Of a stretch of DNA of 64,000 nucleotides, positions 54,875 through 62,486 are shown in pieces. The stretch spans positions 607,856-671,855 of the forward strand of contig NZ_FOYX01000001.1 of assembly GCF_900112245.1 (NCBI RefSeq). The letters are read 5' to 3'. The notes beneath the pieces are model-generated. The model had not been told where the DNA came from. It saw only the letters and a program-made list of their open reading frames with translations, and made no database searches. This stretch comes from Maribacter stanieri (GTDB lineage Bacteria; Bacteroidota; Bacteroidia; Flavobacteriales; Flavobacteriaceae). The first letter of the stretch is position 1. Every line of letters starts with the position of its first letter. The position numbers and the translations under genes are program-made.

Positions 54875-55049
54875 CGGTATAAAGCAACAAGTTACTTTAC
54901 ACCTAAATATTAAATAATATAGTAACATTCTAAAACGGCAGGGGAAGTAGTGTTTTAGAAACGACTAGAAAGGTAGTATTTTTCTTCAATGCAGCATTAC
55001 GGGAAAGCGTAATTTGTAAAAACGGTTACACTTTATTCTTTTAAACTTG

Positions 55050-55730
55050 CTAGGCTAAAGTAGTTTCTAGCCATTTTGTATTCAATCCCTTTACCAATAA
55101 CCACAGCGGTAAAATCAATTGAATTAAACCCATTGGTAACAACATATTCATGCTAATGCCTTCGCCTAAAATGGAAGCCAGTATTTCAATAAACATTAAT
55201 AATACGGCTATCATACCAAAGCCAGAAAGTACTCTAGGTATCAATTTTGTTTTGTAGAATGCGAAATATAGAACAAATACAGAAAAGCAAGATGTCAATA
55301 AACTCAAATAATGTGTCCACCAATGTTTTTGGGAATATATAGGTGCAATAGCCTCTAGCATGCTAGTATTTACCTCAGCATTAGTCACATATTCTTTGCT
55401 TAGTTCTAGCATCGCCAAAACACTGGTATTATCTATACTTATGGCGACAAAATCTAGAATACTAAATGCTAAGTATAGAACAGCTAGTGTAATGCTATAT
55501 TTTTTAAAAACAGGAAACAGCATTGCCGCAATACAAATAGAGAATAGTCCACTTAAACTTCCAAGTAAGACAGAGGTAATTAATTTTGGTGCATTTGGCG
55601 TAGCGTTAATTAAAAAGTCATCTGAAAATAAAATGGGTCCCTGTAGAAATTGATACACAAAAATACCCATGACAAAAATGAGTAGAAATAGTAATCCTAT
55701 TATCCTACCTACAGTATTGGTCGATTTCAT
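55050..55730 (-). CDS. DUF4386-like membrane protein
   Basis: This 226-aa protein begins MKSTNTVGRIIGLLFLL and has six hydrophobic segments. The pattern (early TVGRIIGLLFL, then SLSGLFSICIAAMLFP and AFSILDFVAISID) fits the DUF4386 family, for which no function is known. The start at 55730 is preferred over 55793, since the extra residues read through a TGAT repeat. The upstream (TGAT)n run may affect expression. Confidence 0.75.
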   Translation of the reverse strand: MKSTNTVGRIIGLLFLLIFVMGIFVYQFLQGPILFSDDFLINATPNAPKLITSVLLGSLSGLFSICIAAMLFPVFKKYSITLAVLYLAFSILDFVAISIDNTSVLAMLELSKEYVTNAEVNTSMLEAIAPIYSQKHWWTHYLSLLTSCFSVFVLYFAFYKTKLIPRVLSGFGMIAVLLMFIEILASILGEGISMNMLLPMGLIQLILPLWLLVKGLNTKWLETTLA

Positions 55731-55741
55731 GATTGTGATTT

Positions 55742-55770
55742 TTGATTGATTGATTGATTGATTGATTGAC
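55742..55770. repeat. Tetranucleotide repeat (TTGA)n
   Basis: About six to seven units of TTGA lie 12-40 bases upstream of the DUF4386 gene start. The serine hydrolase gene has a shorter TTGA run in the same position (59980-59992). Such repeats can change length by slippage. Confidence 0.75.
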
Positions 55771-55858
55771 AATAGGACGTTTACGCCATGCAATTGTTAC
55801 AAAAACAGAGAGGAAATAGTTATAAGTCTTAAGTACGGAGTATTGAGTATACGCAGTT

Positions 55859-56224
55859 CTATCTATCTACCGGGAAGCTGCATTGTGAGTTTTCTGGTAA
55901 CCATAGCATTTGATCATTGGTGAATTGCCCTCTAAAATCTCCGGTAAAGCCTATGACTTTCCCTTGGCAATCATATAAAATAGAGACATAGTTTACCAAA
56001 GGATTACAGTTGATATTATAGAAAACATCATCGCCCAAATAACGCGCACTTCGTATATACTCAAATTCTGAAAGTGTGGCAACCCATTCATTTAACCATG
56101 CTAATTCTTCTACAGGGTCTTCAACAGAACAAATTAGGTTACTATCATCATCACTGCTACAAGAATATAAAACCATTACCAAAATCATACAACCAATGAC
56201 CCTAAATAACATACCAGTGTTCAT
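55859..56224 (-). CDS. Small putative lipoprotein
   Basis: This 121-aa protein has a lipoprotein signal (MILVMVLYSCSSDDDS, Cys at residue 22); the SSDDD after the Cys is typical for surface-exposed lipoproteins in flavobacteria. The mature part has four further Cys residues and Trp-rich stretches (LAWLNEWVATL) but no known domain. ATG at 56212 (MLFRVIG...) is an equally good start. Confidence 0.7.
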   Translation of the reverse strand: MNTGMLFRVIGCMILVMVLYSCSSDDDSNLICSVEDPVEELAWLNEWVATLSEFEYIRSARYLGDDVFYNINCNPLVNYVSILYDCQGKVIGFTGDFRGQFTNDQMLWLPENSQCSFPVDR

Positions 56225-56269
56225 AGTTTTAATATTAGAATATACTAGATAGATGCGTTACAGATAATT

Positions 56270-56398
56270 GGTTGCTTCTGCTGTTTATATCTCTATGTTC
56301 AATTCATTGGCTACAACTTCTTTTCCACCAGCCATGAGTCCGGCAATTTTTTCATTTTCAATTTGTAACTGCACGGTAATGGCGCTAGGTGATGGCGG
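56270..56398 (-). pseudogene. phzF C-terminal fragment (broken duplicate)
   Basis: On the minus strand the bases translate to PPSPSAITVQLQIENEKIAG, then LMAGGKEVVANELNIE, matching the end of the PhzF protein at 57276 (PPSSSALEVQLRVENETITG). The nucleotides 56270-56398 align with 57261-57389 without gaps, including sequence beyond the gene stop. The rest of the gene is absent. Confidence 0.85.
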
Positions 56399-56404
56399 TA
56401 AAAA

Positions 56405-56441
56405 GATAAAAAATAAAACCCAGAAAAAGCTTCTGGGTTTT
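56405..56441 (-). terminator. Terminator of SnoaL-like gene
   Basis: AAAACCCAGAA pairs with TTCTGGGTTTT, followed on the minus strand by TATTTTTTATC; 25 bases past the stop. Confidence 0.88.
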
Positions 56442-56465
56442 ACAATAATACTACCGGTTTATTTA

Positions 56466-56996
56466 TTATTCAGTAGGTGGTTGTAGCGTGTATCCCATAG
56501 ACGTCATTACGTTTAATTGATCGTAATAATGCGCCATCATTTTAATTTTACCATCTTCAACAACACAAGTAACCTGTGCAGGTATAGCAATTTCTTGACC
56601 GGTTTTCTTACTTGAAATAGTGTCTGTAGTCCAAACCATAACCCACTCGCCCTCGTTTATGCCACCAGTTACCTTTATGGGTGCATAAGACGTGTTTGGG
56701 TCAATTGAATGTTTAGAAGTTGCAAAACTAGCTTTATAATATTCAGACAATTGAGAAGGATTCATTGCGTCTGTAAATACTTCGTTTAGACCATAAATTT
56801 TGGCATCACCTGCTAATTGCGCTACCATAGTTTCCACATCTCCGTTTTGCACTGCATTTACGTAATTCGACACAACAGCTACATTGGCTTCTGCATTCTC
56901 AAAATCCATGGTAGCCGAAATTTCTTGTGCGTTATTGACAAGTGGCATGAAAAGTACAATTAGCGTTAAAAGCATAGTCATTTTAATAGTTCTCAT
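56466..56996 (-). CDS. Secreted SnoaL/NTF2-like protein
   Basis: This 176-aa protein has a signal peptide (MRTIKMTMLLTLIVLFMPLVNNAQ, about 1-24) and an NTF2-like fold: helix VVSNYVNAVQNGDVETMVAQ, then strands DAKIYGL, WVMVWTTDTI and CVVEDGKIKMMAHYYDQL. Such domains bind small hydrophobic ligands or act as isomerases; the target is unknown. Start at 56996 is chosen because upstream residues are hydrophilic. It is flanked by two copies of a phzF end. Confidence 0.8.
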   Translation of the reverse strand: MRTIKMTMLLTLIVLFMPLVNNAQEISATMDFENAEANVAVVSNYVNAVQNGDVETMVAQLAGDAKIYGLNEVFTDAMNPSQLSEYYKASFATSKHSIDPNTSYAPIKVTGGINEGEWVMVWTTDTISSKKTGQEIAIPAQVTCVVEDGKIKMMAHYYDQLNVMTSMGYTLQPPTE

Positions 56997-57260
56997 AATA
57001 TATAATTTTTGGTTATTATTCTTGTCATTAGGTGTTTTACCACAAAGGGGGAATAATGCTACCGGCAATACATACTAGGGAAACTTATTTGCTTCAATAA
57101 TGCTTTTACAAAAAACATTGTTTAGACACAATATCTTAATCCTTAGAAAGTTAGTGAAAATTTATATATCTTAAAATATAATTTATATGGTATTTCTTTT
57201 GTAAAATCAAATCGCTTGAAAAATTCTCTTGGAGTACAAAGTGTTAGGCACTACGTAAAT

Positions 57261-57389
57261 GGTTGCTTCTGCTGTTTATATCTCTATGTTCAATTCATTA
57301 GCTACAACTCCTTTTCCGCCAGCCATGAGTCCGGTTATTGTTTCATTTTCTACACGTAACTGTACTTCAAGCGCACTTGATGATGGCGG
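57261..57389. repeat. 129-bp direct repeat, phzF copy
   Basis: This copy overlaps the 3' part of the intact phzF; the partner at 56270-56398 differs by about 20 substitutions and no indels, so the duplication is old. Confidence 0.9.
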
Positions 57390-58157
57390 ACTCATGTATT
57401 TGCCTTGCTGAATTTTAAAATTGGTTTGCTTTTGCTGCAAGACATCAAACAAATAACTAGCTAAAGGACCTGCAGCCATTCCCGTTGCTGCTTCTTCTAA
57501 AATACCATAGCGTGGCGCGAACATTCTTGTTGTCGCATCTATTTCTGCTACTGCATCAATTGTAAACACATAATATCCTATCAAATTAAATTCCTCGCTA
57601 ATGTTTTCTATGGCATCAAAATATGGTGTAATATCTTCTAGCGTTTTTACATCTTTCACAGGAATCAATAGAAAAGAATTACCGGTATTGACTACTTGAA
57701 TTGGTGCGTTTGACAGCAAATCTGCTTTTGTTAATCCTAATGAATTTAAAATGTCATTTTCTCGTTCAACTGGGTCTACATATGTTGGTGCCAATTGCTC
57801 CATAAATGCCAAATCGCCCTGTATTTCTATTTTTCTATTTCCATCTATGGTCTCTTTTGAAGAAGTTTTGCCTTTTAACAATCCCAATTGTTTCAAATAT
57901 GAAAAAGTGGCAATGGTGGCATGGCCGCAATGTGCTATTTGCTTTGTTGGCGTATAGAAATCTAATTTATAATCTGCCGTATTGGAACTGTATACAAATG
58001 CGGTTTCCGACAGTCCTACTTTTTGGGCAATGGCTAATTTATTTTCATGCGATAAGGCATCGGCATGTAGAACAACACCTGCAGGATTGCCGCCTTGATC
58101 ATTCTCGGTAAAGGCATTTAATATTTGTACGGTTACTTTTTTTTGATCATCCATCAT
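57276..58157 (-). CDS. PhzF family protein
   Basis: This 293-aa protein has the PhzF fold with two diaminopimelate-epimerase-like domains. The N-terminal QILNAFTENDQGGNPAGVVL and the catalytic Glu in VGLSETAFV (about 47-55) are present, along with IAHCGHATIATFSYL, ATRMFAPRYGILEEAATGMA and GLMAGGKGVVA. PhzF enzymes isomerise a phenazine precursor; members outside phenazine clusters have unknown substrates, and no phenazine genes are near. Start could be 58157 or 58154. Confidence 0.93.
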   Translation of the reverse strand: MMDDQKKVTVQILNAFTENDQGGNPAGVVLHADALSHENKLAIAQKVGLSETAFVYSSNTADYKLDFYTPTKQIAHCGHATIATFSYLKQLGLLKGKTSSKETIDGNRKIEIQGDLAFMEQLAPTYVDPVERENDILNSLGLTKADLLSNAPIQVVNTGNSFLLIPVKDVKTLEDITPYFDAIENISEEFNLIGYYVFTIDAVAEIDATTRMFAPRYGILEEAATGMAAGPLASYLFDVLQQKQTNFKIQQGKYMSPPSSSALEVQLRVENETITGLMAGGKGVVANELNIEI

Positions 58158-58210
58158 AACTTATTTAAGGTTTATAACAGATAGACGTGGTATATTAGAA
58201 AAAGACGTAG

Positions 58211-58747
58211 CTATTCTTCATTATTTTCAAAATCGAGCAATTTTCCTGTTTGGTCAGACGCCACATTTGGGCAACTAAGTAACTGTATTTTTAATATGTC
58301 CCTAGCTTTTTGAACTCTAGATTTTGTACCCGAATATGATATGTTCAAATGCTTTGCCAACTCTTTTTGAGAATATTCTTGAAACGTAGTTAATACAATA
58401 GCTTCTTTATGCTGTGCAGATAACTGTTCTATTTTCTGGTTGATGCAATTGGTCAATTTTGAATAGTCAAAATCGCCCGACTGTTCTTCTGGCATATCAA
58501 AATCGGTAATAGCAACGGTGTTAGAACTTGGCTTACGAAAATGGTCGATTATGGTGTTTCTTGTAATCTGATATACCCAAGAGGTTAACTTAGAAGTATG
58601 TTGCAGCTGGTGGATCTTGGTCTGTATTTTCAAGAATACTTCTTGGTGAATATCTTTTGCTACCTGCTCGTCTTTTATCTTCCCTAAAATAAAATGATAC
58701 AATTCTTCATTGAGGTCTAACCAAATGGTATGTATTTCATTTTTCAT
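58211..58747 (-). CDS. RNA polymerase sigma factor, SigZ-like
   Basis: This 178-aa ECF sigma factor has region 2 at about 8-75 (ILGKIKDEQVAKDIHQEVFLKI, LTSWVYQITRNTIIDHFRK) and region 4 at about 108-155 (INQKIEQLSAQHKEAIVLTTFQEYSQKELAKHLNISYSGTKSRVQKARDIL). It resembles SigZ. No anti-sigma factor gene is adjacent. The serine hydrolase gene follows the same direction 14 bases upstream, and may be in the same transcript. Confidence 0.92.
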   Translation of the reverse strand: MKNEIHTIWLDLNEELYHFILGKIKDEQVAKDIHQEVFLKIQTKIHQLQHTSKLTSWVYQITRNTIIDHFRKPSSNTVAITDFDMPEEQSGDFDYSKLTNCINQKIEQLSAQHKEAIVLTTFQEYSQKELAKHLNISYSGTKSRVQKARDILKIQLLSCPNVASDQTGKLLDFENNEE

Positions 58748-58761
58748 AACTCCTTTTTTGG

Positions 58762-59967
58762 TTAGAACTCATTTTCATGAGCAATTAATGCCCGCCAAAT
58801 AGCTATGAAATCTTGTACACTTTCTTTATCTAATTCTGTGTTGACCAATAACAGCTTTCCGACCTTGGTTTTTTCATTGAAAAACATATGTGTAACTACG
58901 CTTGGATCACCTCCCGTATGCCCAATTTGCCCTTTTGAAGATATGCCCATAAAAACCCCCATATTGTATTCGTCATTATACTCCTTGTCACTTCGGTCTT
59001 TATGATTTTCGTCTGTCAATTGTGGTATAAATAGTTCTTTATAGCCTTCTGCGGATAAAATAACACCATTACCTGCATAGCCTTTTATAATTTCAGATAG
59101 GTATTTTGCCAAATCGTGGGAGGAAGTAATCAGTCCGCCATCTGGGTAATTCACCAATTTGTAAAATGCCAGTTCGGTATCTTGATCAGCATATAATTTT
59201 GAATGCATAGAGAAATCTATGGTATCAAAAGACCATCCAGAACTTGTCATTTCTAAGGGGTCAAAAATATGTTTTTGGGTAAATTCTGGAAATGATTCTC
59301 CCGTTGCCTGCTCTAAAACATATGCCGCCAATCCTGCTCCAATATTAGAGTAGTTGAACATGCCACCTGGAGAATATTTTGAAAATGTTTTCTTTTTATA
59401 CCACTGACCATCTTCACTCAAAATAGCTTTAAGATAATCGCCCAAGGACATCATTTCACTTGGAGGCAAGAAATTGCCATTTACCTTGGCAGTACCATTT
59501 TCGACTTCTTTCAATATATAGCCTTTGCTCTCATATTCTGCAGGATCTTTTATACTTGACGTATGACTTGCCAATTGCCGAATAGTAATAGGTGTATTTT
59601 TAAATTTAGGATGCACTACTTTAAAAGGCAAGTAGTCGTTTATGTCATCATCTAAATGTAGTTTGCCCAGTTCTTGCGCTTTCAACAATGCTACCCCAAT
59701 AAAGGTTTTTGATATAGATCCTATATTTTGAAGGGCCTTTTCGGTGTATTTTATGTTTGCTTTTTTATCTGCAAATCCAAATCCGTTTTCATACAAGGTG
59801 CCTTCTTCATTAACGATAGCTACCGAAAAACCAACTAAAGAGCCATCTGTAGCAATTTTGTTTAACTCATTGGTGAGTTTGTTAGAAATGGAATCATTGG
59901 TTTGTGCGTAGGTTGTAACCACAACTAATGTAAACAGAATTAGTTGACTGATTTTTTTTACTATCAT
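58762..59967 (-). CDS. Serine hydrolase, beta-lactamase family (class C-like)
   Basis: This 401-aa secreted protein has a signal peptide (about 1-21, ending TYA). The active site SISK (Ser84-x-x-Lys87), the YSN motif (FNYSNIGAG, ~204) and the HTGG motif (QIGHTGGDP) near the C-terminus follow in normal order. Such proteins are D-alanyl-D-alanine peptidases or esterases more often than true beta-lactamases. Start at 59967 is taken because the signal peptide begins there; upstream residues read through the TTGA repeat. Confidence 0.93.
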   Translation of the reverse strand: MIVKKISQLILFTLVVVTTYAQTNDSISNKLTNELNKIATDGSLVGFSVAIVNEEGTLYENGFGFADKKANIKYTEKALQNIGSISKTFIGVALLKAQELGKLHLDDDINDYLPFKVVHPKFKNTPITIRQLASHTSSIKDPAEYESKGYILKEVENGTAKVNGNFLPPSEMMSLGDYLKAILSEDGQWYKKKTFSKYSPGGMFNYSNIGAGLAAYVLEQATGESFPEFTQKHIFDPLEMTSSGWSFDTIDFSMHSKLYADQDTELAFYKLVNYPDGGLITSSHDLAKYLSEIIKGYAGNGVILSAEGYKELFIPQLTDENHKDRSDKEYNDEYNMGVFMGISSKGQIGHTGGDPSVVTHMFFNEKTKVGKLLLVNTELDKESVQDFIAIWRALIAHENEF

Positions 59968-60143
59968 GATTGTAAACGATTTGATTGATTGATGAATGAA
60001 CTGCAAGTTAGGAATTTATGGGGAAGGAGGTAGGAGTTTTATCTGTTTGCATGCCGTGGTTGTCGTGAGTGGAAAGTTTTACTACCTACTACGTTTTTAA
60101 TACCTTAGTCTTACCAAACAAATTAGAACCAAAACACCTTACA

Positions 60144-61184
60144 ATGTCAAAGCTTCTTTTTACCCTTTTCTTGTTTTTATCGCTTTCTTCAGGGATAGCT
60201 CAAAACAGTTTTCAAGAAGTATTTTCAAGTACTAAAAGACCTCTCAAAGAAAACATACGTATAGAATTTCAAGATTCTAGAAATAATAAAGCCTTTTTAC
60301 CTATATCTATATTAAAAGGAAAGAGCGAAGGACCTGTTTTTACAATTGTTGCCGGAGTTCATGGATTTGAATATCCGCCTATTGTAGGTGTTCAAGAGCT
60401 TTTAAGAGAATTTAATATCGATGACTTAAAAGGTACTTTGATCATTATACCCATTGCAAATACAAGTTCATTCTTTTCAAGAACCTCAATTGTTAATCCG
60501 TATGACCAAGTGAATCTTAACGGTGCTTTTCCTGGAAAATCCTCTGGTAGCGTTACCCAGAAAATAGCAGATTTCATTACTACGACAATAATACCCGAGA
60601 GCGATGTTTTTTTGGATATTCATGGCGGTGGAGTAAATGAAGACCTGATTCCGTTTGCACTTTTCTACGATAACCCAAATTATCCGGAACAAACAAAAAA
60701 AGCTAGGGAACTTACAGAGATCAGCGGATATGAATACATTGTTTCATATCCTTTTACGTTAAAGGATAATGAACCTGCAAAATATGTTTTTAAACAAGCC
60801 TCGCAAGATGGAAAAATAGCCTTAAGCTTTGAAAGCGGTAAATTAGGAAATGTACAGAAAGATGCTATAAGCTTCATAAAAAACGGAGTGTATAATATAT
60901 TGAGCAACATGGATATGTACAATAAAGGAACCGCTCCGCATGCCAACCTTATTCAGCTAAACAATCCTACCTATATCAGTGCCACCGAAACAGGACTTTT
61001 TTACAGTGATCTTAAAGCAGGTGATACTGTTACAAAAGGTGATATTGTAGGATATATTACGAACGAATTTGGCGAGAAACTCAAAGAATATATAGCTGAT
61101 GCTACAGGTATTATTCTGTACAAAATCTCTACTCCACCGGTTAATGTAGATGATACGCTGTTTTGTATTAGCTCTAGTTTGTAA
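60144..61184 (+). CDS. Succinylglutamate desuccinylase/aspartoacylase (M14-like) protein
   Basis: This 346-aa protein has a signal peptide (MSKLLFTLFLFLSLSSGIAQ). Zinc-binding elements of the AstE/AspA group are visible: VAGVHGFEYPP (His and Glu ligands, ~69-79) and DIHGGGVNED with the next His. The C-terminal domain ends with a beta-barrel like that of aspartoacylases (GDTVTKGDIVGYITNEFGE). It cleaves acyl-amino acids or peptides; the substrate is unknown. Start at 60144 is preferred; upstream residues lack a signal. Confidence 0.88.
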   Translation: MSKLLFTLFLFLSLSSGIAQNSFQEVFSSTKRPLKENIRIEFQDSRNNKAFLPISILKGKSEGPVFTIVAGVHGFEYPPIVGVQELLREFNIDDLKGTLIIIPIANTSSFFSRTSIVNPYDQVNLNGAFPGKSSGSVTQKIADFITTTIIPESDVFLDIHGGGVNEDLIPFALFYDNPNYPEQTKKARELTEISGYEYIVSYPFTLKDNEPAKYVFKQASQDGKIALSFESGKLGNVQKDAISFIKNGVYNILSNMDMYNKGTAPHANLIQLNNPTYISATETGLFYSDLKAGDTVTKGDIVGYITNEFGEKLKEYIADATGIILYKISTPPVNVDDTLFCISSSL

Positions 61185-61300
61185 GTTATTTTTTTGTAGT
61201 GGTTTGCAAAAACATTCCTATTTGTTTAATTACACATAGCATCTTTGAATGTTAGTATAAAAAGAAGAGCCTTCACTTTTGTTAAGGCTTAACCAAATGT

Positions 61301-61361
61301 GAAGAATATCGAATTCGAACCTATGAACCGGTGACCTTCCCGAATGCTTTCGGGACGCTCT
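61301..61361 (-). pseudogene. tRNA-Ala-like fragment A
   Basis: On the minus strand the unit reads TAGAGCGTCCCGAAAGC..., palindrome TCCCGA-TCGGGA, GGTCACCGGTTC..., then a diverged T-arm with an 8-base insertion and the acceptor end ATTCTTCA. It resembles units B and C downstream of the same D-arm remnant. The TAG at its start is the stop codon of the GIY-YIG gene. A terminator-like hairpin (61269-61290) follows. Coordinates are good to one base. Confidence 0.75.
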
Positions 61362-61620
61362 ATTCTTTCTTAACTGTAGAAATTAAATACTCAATATATT
61401 TTCGACTTTTCTTCTTTTTAATTAAAAGCTCAAAAGCCATTGCCTCTGGTCGCGTTTCAAAATTGCGCTGCCATTTTAAAACCCAATCATTTGTCTTTTT
61501 AGTATACTTAGAGCCATTTCCTTTATTATGTCGTGAAACTCTCTCTTCAATATCTTCACAATGACCAACATAAAAATGATTTATAGAATTACTGTAAAGT
61601 ATATATGTTGAAAACGGCAT
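61360..61620 (-). CDS. GIY-YIG nuclease, small (element-associated)
   Basis: This 86-aa single-domain GIY-YIG protein has YILYSNSINHFYVGHCEDIEERVSRH as split motif (Tyr6-Ile-Leu, Tyr18-Val-Gly), catalytic Arg27, and Glu64 in EAMAFELLIKK. Single-domain GIY-YIG proteins of this length (UPF0213 type) are common in Bacteroidota. It lies between tRNA-like units; its stop codon falls in tRNA-derived sequence. It starts with ATG after an AAGG-rich site. Likely target: tRNA-like DNA nearby, an inference. Confidence 0.88.
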   Translation of the reverse strand: MPFSTYILYSNSINHFYVGHCEDIEERVSRHNKGNGSKYTKKTNDWVLKWQRNFETRPEAMAFELLIKKKKSRKYIEYLISTVKKE

Positions 61621-61644
61621 CCTTAAAAATAGTCAAATAAAAAA

Positions 61645-61664
61645 GGCTTCCAAAACCGAGAACC
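61645..61664 (-). terminator. Terminator after tRNA-like unit B
   Basis: On the minus strand GGTTC and GAAGCC form a stem with one bulge, followed by TTTTTT. Confidence 0.6.
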
Positions 61665-61672
61665 TTCATGTG

Positions 61673-61747
61673 TGGAGAATACCGGATTCGAACCGGTGAC
61701 CTTCCCGAATGCTTTCGGGACGCTCTAAACCAAATTATCACTCTCAG
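61673..61747 (-). ncRNA. tRNA-like unit B (anticodon arm replaced)
   Basis: On the minus strand the T-arm and acceptor 3' strand equal tRNA-Ala (ACCGGTTCGAATCCGGT, ATTCTCCA). The 5' side GAGAGT can pair with ATTCTC. The D-stem is lost. In place of the anticodon arm is a palindrome, TCCCGA-AAGCAT-TCGGGA. It may be a pseudo-tRNA or a structured RNA; expression is unknown. Confidence 0.7.
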
Positions 61748-61764
61748 ATCAAAACCAAAAAAAA

Positions 61765-61784
61765 AGCTCCCAAAAATGGGAGCT
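61765..61784 (-). terminator. Terminator after tRNA-like unit C
   Basis: On the minus strand AGCTCCCA pairs with TGGGAGCT, then TTTTTTTTT. It is nearly identical to the terminator of the real tRNA-Ala, as both lie within the 117-bp repeat. Confidence 0.9.
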
Positions 61785-61789
61785 CTAAG

Positions 61790-61864
61790 TGGAGAATACC
61801 GGATTCGAACCGGTGACCTTTCCCGAATGCTTTCGGGACGCTCTAAACCAAATTATCACCCTCA
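61790..61864 (-). ncRNA. tRNA-like unit C (anticodon arm replaced)
   Basis: Near-identical to unit B at 117 bp distance. Differences: one extra T before the palindrome; GAGGGT for GAGAGT on the acceptor 5' side (A-T becomes G-T, so pairing is kept); fewer A in the T-run. D-stem is lost, no usable anticodon loop. Confidence 0.7.
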
Positions 61865-61881
61865 AATCAAAACCAAAAAAA

Positions 61882-61901
61882 AGCTCCCAAAAATGGGAGC
61901 T
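61882..61901 (-). terminator. Terminator of tRNA-Ala
   Basis: On the minus strand AGCTCCCA pairs with TGGGAGCT over a TTTT loop and is followed by TTTTTTT, 5 bases after the tRNA 3' end. Confidence 0.93.
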
Positions 61902-61906
61902 CTAAG

Positions 61907-61980
61907 TGGAGAATACCGGATTCGAACCGGTGACCTCTTGCCTGCCAGGCAAGCGCTCTAGCCAACTGAGCTAATCCCCC
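61907..61980 (-). tRNA. tRNA-Ala(GGC)
   Basis: 74-nt cloverleaf on the minus strand. Acceptor GGGGGAT/ATTCTCC contains the alanine identity pair G3-T70. D-arm GCTC/GAGC, anticodon arm CTTGC-CTGGCAG-GCAAG with anticodon GGC, and T-arm ACCGG-TTCGAAT-CCGGT are complete. CCA is not encoded. A strong terminator follows. Confidence 0.97.
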
Positions 61981-62102
61981 AAAATATTTAATATAAAATA
62001 AGCGAAAAAACGATTTTCCGAATGTTCCGTTTTAAAGCTTGTAAATATAATTCATTTTTACAGAGATCCTACTCATCTCAAAAGTATCTTTTTCAGCTTA
62101 AT

Positions 62103-62152
62103 AGTTCAACCAACAGAGTCCATTTTAAAAAAGTCGGGCTGGCTAATACTCC
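62103..62152 (-). pseudogene. tRNA 5' half remnant with palindrome insert, D1
   Basis: On the minus strand: GGAGTATTAGC (acceptor and start of D-stem), then an insert containing AGCCCGACTTTTTT, then ACTCTGTTGGTTGA (D-loop region). Its TAG is the final stop of the broken GIY-YIG gene. Confidence 0.65.
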
Positions 62153-62391
62153 AAAATAATATTTGTCTTTCTCCATCTTCTTCCCGCAGCCGATTTTAAA
62201 TACTTTTCTCTTACTCTAGCCTCTTATTTATTATTGTACTCTTCCGTATGAACAATTCTCCAAGGTACATAAGGCTTTGTACTTTTTACTTTACTAGAAT
62301 TATGTATTACTAAACGATTCTCTAAATCGTCAGTCATACCAACATAGAACCTTTTAAAAATATCGCTGTAAAGAACATATATATAACTCAT
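62143..62391 (-). pseudogene. GIY-YIG nuclease broken by an in-frame stop
   Basis: Reads MSYIYVLYSDIFKRFYVGMT...TEEYNNK, then TAA (62224-62226), and continues in the same frame EARVREKYLKSAAGRRWRK, ending TAG at 62143. Without the stop it would be 81-82 aa, the normal family length; the C-terminal part carries the Glu61 of the active site, so the 55-aa remnant should be inactive. ATG at 62391 is chosen over 62451, which would read through tRNA-like sequence. Confidence 0.9.
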
Positions 62392-62404
62392 TATCTGAAA
62401 AATT

Positions 62405-62486
62405 GCGCTCCCTGCCCGAACATGCCTTTTTCGGCATGGGCGGGTAGCCAACTGAGCCCGCCTAAAAAGTCGGGCAGGCTAATCCC
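62405..62486 (-). pseudogene. tRNA 5' half remnant with two palindrome inserts, D2
   Basis: On the minus strand: GGGATTAGC, an insert with GCCCGACTTTTTAGGCGGGC hairpin, GCTCAGTTGGCTA, a second palindrome (CCCG..CATGCC-GGCATG..CGGG) and GAGCGC. Removing the inserts leaves GGGATTAGCTCAGTTGGCTA-GAGCGC, the same as the 5' part of tRNA-Ala. The broken GIY-YIG gene begins 13 bases later. Confidence 0.75.

Noticed and set aside
57243-57249. Fourth GTTAGGC as a cassette boundary
   Set aside because: The flanking bases differ from the three sites at 52.7-54.9 kb, and no paired site is near; it may be chance.
61668-61961. 97-residue open frame on the plus strand with repeated EYRIRTGDL
   Set aside because: It is the antisense translation of the tRNA T-arm and acceptor repeats, a well-known spurious product in Bacteroidota genomes.
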